64,000 nucleotides of DNA from Tenebrio molitor (lineage: Eukaryota > Arthropoda > Insecta > Coleoptera > Tenebrionidae). The position numbers and the translations under genes are program-made. The stretch lies in NCBI RefSeq assembly GCF_963966145.1, contig NC_091050.1:10602001-10666000 (forward strand), written 5' to 3'. The notes beneath the pieces were generated by a model. That model was not told the origin of the DNA. It saw only the letters and a list, made by a program, of their open reading frames with translations, and ran no database searches. Below, piece by piece: positions 60,961-64,000 of this stretch (its first letter is position 1; every line of letters begins with the position of its first letter).

Positions 60961-62176
60961 TTAATCCATCAACTGCAAATTGTCAAACTTCTCTGTGTCG
61001 TAAAAATTCGCTTTGACTTGTCTGCCCCCGAAAAACCTCCCGTTCAGATCAACCACGGCTTTAATCGCACTCTCGATTCTCCTGAACTCCACGAAAATGC
61101 GAACCGCCTCTTCGTGATTCTCCGCTTGGGTCTCGTGGATGATGACGCTCGTCACTTCTCCATACTTTTGGTTGCACTCGTCCTTCACCTCGGGTTCCAA
61201 GTCGTCGTCCACTTCTCCGGGCCCCACCATGTTCTTAAGCAGCACCACTTTGCTAGGATTCTTGATGATCTCAGTGATACTCTGCTGGCTGTTTGCCGGG
61301 TTTTCCACGACCGGAGAGGTCGCCGACGCCAAAATCTCTTTCTCGTGGATGATCCTGCCGCCCCTTTTCGACGTCTTCTCCACTTGCAACGCGCTCGCCA
61401 TTCCTTGCTCCTGCTTGCCCAAGCCCTGCCCCTCTTTGAAGCCGTACCGAGCCATGATTTTCGCCGCGACGGACGACCCAAAATTGCTTGGAGCTGCTGG
61501 AGGCTTGGCGGGGAAAAGAGGCGCAACTTCGACTGGTTCTTGCAGGCTTGGAGGCGGCGCGATCGCTACACCAACGGACGCTCTCGGCTTGACCGGTGCC
61601 GGTTCCATTTCTTCGTCCTCGTCGGCCCAGCGCCCTAAATCGAGTGAAATTACAACTGGGGCAGCTTTCAGGAATGCGCTACTTACCAGCAAAGCCGCTC
61701 GCCAGTGGGGGCTGAGTTATTTGCGGCGTCGGCATCACGAGTGGTTCTTCGGGGTCGCTGAAACGCGACTTTCTCTTCCTCTCGCGACGCTTTTCTTCTT
61801 TATCGTTCTCCCTCTCGCGATTTTCACGTAATTCTTTCACGACCTTGTCGAATTCGTTGGGCCACAGAGGATCATACTCGTCGTCCACGTTCCAGTCGTA
61901 TTCTACGCCGTAAGTAACGGACGAGCTAAGAGTCGGTAGGCTTGGTTCGTTTTTAACTTTTGTAAAACTAGTCGGATAGATATCGTCATCGTCACGTTTG
62001 CTTTTCAAGTCGATAACTGGCGCTAAACTGACTTTACGTTGCTGTTCACGCTTGGGTTGCGTTACTGTGGCTTTCTTCAACTGGAGCTGCGACTGCAAAA
62101 GTTTTATACCAGACGACCAACCCGACACATTTTCTGTCGTTCTAGCTTTCACGTCGAGATCGTCATATAACGACAT
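60961..62176 (-). CDS. Splicing factor 45 (SPF45/RBM17)
   Basis: Exon 1 is 62176-61687, a 52-bp intron follows, and exon 2 is 61634-60961 (1164 nt, 387 residues; human about 400). The N-terminus MSLYDDLDVK...WSSGIKLLQSQLQLKK is the family signature. Then come a charged RERENDKEEKRRERKRK stretch, a G-patch (AAKIMARYGFKEGQGLGKQE) and a C-terminal UHM-type RRM (VVLLKNMVGPGEVDDDLEPE ... VRIFVEF) with the R-x-F motif in NGRFFGGRQ used to bind ULM peptides of SF1, U2AF65 and SF3b155. It acts in the nucleus in 3' splice-site choice. Divergent from MRPS22 over 346 bp and convergent with the zinc-finger gene. The frame is intact. Confidence 0.95.
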
Positions 62177-62522
62177 TTTCAATTTCTTCTAAACACTTGT
62201 CACAAGTAATTAACAAATATCACATTTCTATTTACAAGAAATCTTTTATAAAGTGAGGTTAGAGTTTATTTGGTGTCAAACATTACGCGACTGTCGAGGG
62301 GGCCTAGGTCTAGGTCAAAACAATGAAATTGTCAATTACAGAATCAATATTCACATAAGATGCAAAAAAAAGTAAAAGAAGAAGCAGTTACAGTTAATTT
62401 TTGTAGGATAAAAGCAAGCAAATCTCTGAAAGTAAAAATCATTATTTGAAAATATCAACGAGTTAGGCAACCAGTAAAGCAGCTCGAATCACGACGGGTG
62501 GCGTGAATGTAAGTAGAGTGCC
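62177..62522. promoter_or_regulatory. Shared upstream region of SPF45 and MRPS22
   Basis: The two start codons point away from each other across 346 bp with no other gene between, so both promoters must lie here or overlap. No TATA box at a convincing distance was seen, as is usual for housekeeping genes. Confidence 0.6.
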
Positions 62523-63625
62523 ATGGCTGTTTTGAGACATTTTTCGAAAAAATTGTTATTAAATAATGTTAAACTAGACGTAGGAGCACAAATTAACAAC
62601 AACATCTGGACATGCTTGCGGATGTTAAGTTACTCGGCGATACCGTACGGTAAGTGCCTCAAAAGATTTTTGTTACAATTTGAGGTTAGATTAACCTGTA
62701 CATTATAGACGGAAACCCAGATCCGCGCCCCGTTTTCATAAAGAAAGAAGTACAATCTCTTCTCAAGACTTTGACAAGAGTTGACCTCGCAAAAGTGTAC
62801 GCAAAACGAAAATTGGGAGAAAAACTGGAACAACCAGTTTACAAGTTCATGACAGATGAGGAATTGCAACAGGCTTTCGATGAAGTAAAGAAGAAAGTTG
62901 ATGAAATTATACAAATGCCTCCGGTAGTTCCCGTGCGAAAACCCATTGATAGAGTCTTGTCAAGGGATCCAGGTTTGCAAGGTTTTGACACTTCACCTTT
63001 TGTCTTTACTGATATAACTTATGGAATTCGCGATTCTGAGCGGATCATACTTGTTAGAGATACTGACGGTAATTTGAAGGAAGCTGATTGGGACTTAAGA
63101 AACAGAATGAATCAAATCTATTTTCCTATGCCTGGACGCTCAGTTAAAATGCCAAGAATGTTCCAGGATCACTTTCTAGAGGACCTGCTAAAGAGACAAG
63201 AATATAACTTCATTCTAGACCGGGCGTGTCTCCAGTTTGAACCAAACGATCCAGTTTACCAGAAAGTTGTCTCAGTAACTTACCAACACGTCAGTGACAA
63301 TAATAAATTTGATGACTTAAGATCTACAAGACATTTTGGCACTTTAGCATTTTTCTTAGCATGGCACAAAATGATTGATAATTTACTGTTGGACGTTATT
63401 GAAAGTGAGCACATTGACGAAGCTCACGCTTTGGTCAAGCTACATAGTCAGATCCATCAAGTCAAATTTGAAAGTGACGACAGTTTCCAGGCTGTTGAAG
63501 AGTACATCAAGAAAATTTCAACCAAGAAGGGGGCGCTGGAGTTGGCGCTTCAAGCGTACAGAAACGCCACAAAGGAGCGGGCGGAGTTGGAGGCAGGAAT
63601 CAAGAGAGCTCACGGTCTCAATTAG
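62523..63625 (+). CDS. Mitochondrial ribosomal protein S22
   Basis: Exon 1 is 62523-62649, a 59-bp intron runs 62650-62708 (gtaagt...tatag), and exon 2 is 62709-63625, giving 347 residues against about 360 in vertebrates. The N-terminus (MAVLRHFSKKLLLNNVKLDV) is basic and lacks acids near the start, fitting a mitochondrial import sequence. The mature part has PDPRPVFIKKEVQSLLKTLT, FVFTDITYGIRDSERIILVR, ADWDLRNRMNQIYFP and FHFGTLAFFLAWH-like RHFGTLAFFLAWHKMIDNLL, all typical of MRPS22 of the small mitoribosomal subunit. The frame is intact. It is convergent with PHGDH, 75 bp apart. Confidence 0.95.
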
Positions 63626-63700
63626 GTAACTCACGCTAGTTAAGAACCATTTGTAAAATAAGAGTCATGATTTATAACAAATTGCGTTTATTTGTCCTAA

Positions 63701-64000
63701 CTACTTAAGATTTTTCAACACGCTCGGATTCACAACGCCCGGTGTTGTTGTAAATTGTTTGCTTTTGCCAGTGAGGGCGATGAATTGTTCAGAGACTTCC
63801 ACAGCTACTCGTACTTGCGCCTCACTAGTGCTAGCCCCTAGATGCGGCGTTGCCACGACTTTCGGGTGTTGGATCAGTTCCAAAGTGACGGGGTCGGTTG
63901 GAGGTTCCTTCTCGAAAACATCCAAAGCAGCGCCACCGCACCGTCCGTCTTTCAAAGCTTGCAACAAGTCCGCCTCGTTGATGATTCCCCCTCTGGCAAC
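63701..64000 (-). CDS. D-3-phosphoglycerate dehydrogenase, 3' part
   Basis: PHGDH makes 3-phosphohydroxypyruvate, the first step of serine synthesis. The frame enters from the right edge as [20 protein letters not shown], then [13 protein letters not shown], then [15 protein letters not shown] with the catalytic histidine, and ends ...[11 protein letters not shown] and a stop at 63701. The protein therefore ends just after the substrate-binding half, without the long ACT-containing tail of vertebrate enzymes, which fits the short (about 330 residue) form found in insects. The upstream exons lie outside the window. Confidence 0.93.
   Translation of the reverse strand, partial: VARGGIINEADLLQALKDGRCGGAALDVFEKEPPTDPVTLELIQHPKVVATPHLGASTSEAQVRVAVEVSEQFIALTGKSKQFTTTPGVVNPSVLKNLK

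Overview
The window is animal nuclear DNA, most probably from an insect and plausibly a beetle. The evidence is a high A+T content, short GT-AG introns of about 50-60 nt, a ZAD-type C2H2 zinc-finger gene (an arthropod family), a trypsin-fold protease, and a dense load of Tc1/mariner, PIF/Harbinger, hAT-like and foldback elements plus a tRNA-derived SINE. The beetle assignment is an impression from repeat style and protein similarity, not a computed placement.

Layout. 0-29 kb is repeat-rich, with terminal-inverted-repeat (TIR) elements, foldbacks, a dimeric tRNA-type SINE (16.6-17.0 kb) and a candidate hAT element with other elements nested in it (25.1-27.6 kb). It holds one gene that looks intact: a three-exon secreted serine protease (21.7-24.0 kb, minus), with TIR elements in both introns. 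From 29 to 51 kb there is a run of broken pieces of at least nine unrelated conserved host genes, all on the minus strand: phosphomannomutase, adenylosuccinate synthetase, armadillo/beta-catenin, Costal-2/KIF7-type kinesin, laminin alpha, atypical PKC, CTP synthase, ALIX and FGAM synthase (PFAS). Most keep introns with usable splice sites, several carry small frameshifting indels, and some are fused to one another (ALIX to CTP synthase, armadillo to Costal-2) or to mobile DNA (phosphomannomutase to a Gypsy tail, PFAS to a foldback arm). A complete-looking PIF/Harbinger element (42.67-45.75 kb, TTA target duplication) sits inside this run. Its two genes are interdigitated on opposite strands, each having an exon and a poly(A) signal inside an intron of the other. 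From 51 to 59 kb there are nested foldbacks, the second copy of a 1.6-kb repeat, and the second copy of a mariner-like element.

From 59.5 kb to the right edge the character changes to a compact block of intact genes: ZAD zinc-finger protein (+), splicing factor 45/RBM17 (-), mitochondrial ribosomal protein S22 (+) and the 3' part of D-3-phosphoglycerate dehydrogenase (-). The pairs alternate as convergent, divergent and convergent with 38-, 346- and 75-bp gaps, so SPF45 and MRPS22 probably share a promoter region.

The most unusual content is the one-strand collection of intron-bearing host-gene fragments and the interlocked gene pair in the Harbinger element. Coordinates of spliced genes were derived by hand from splice signals and reading-frame continuity. 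Family assignments come from recognised motifs, not from searches.
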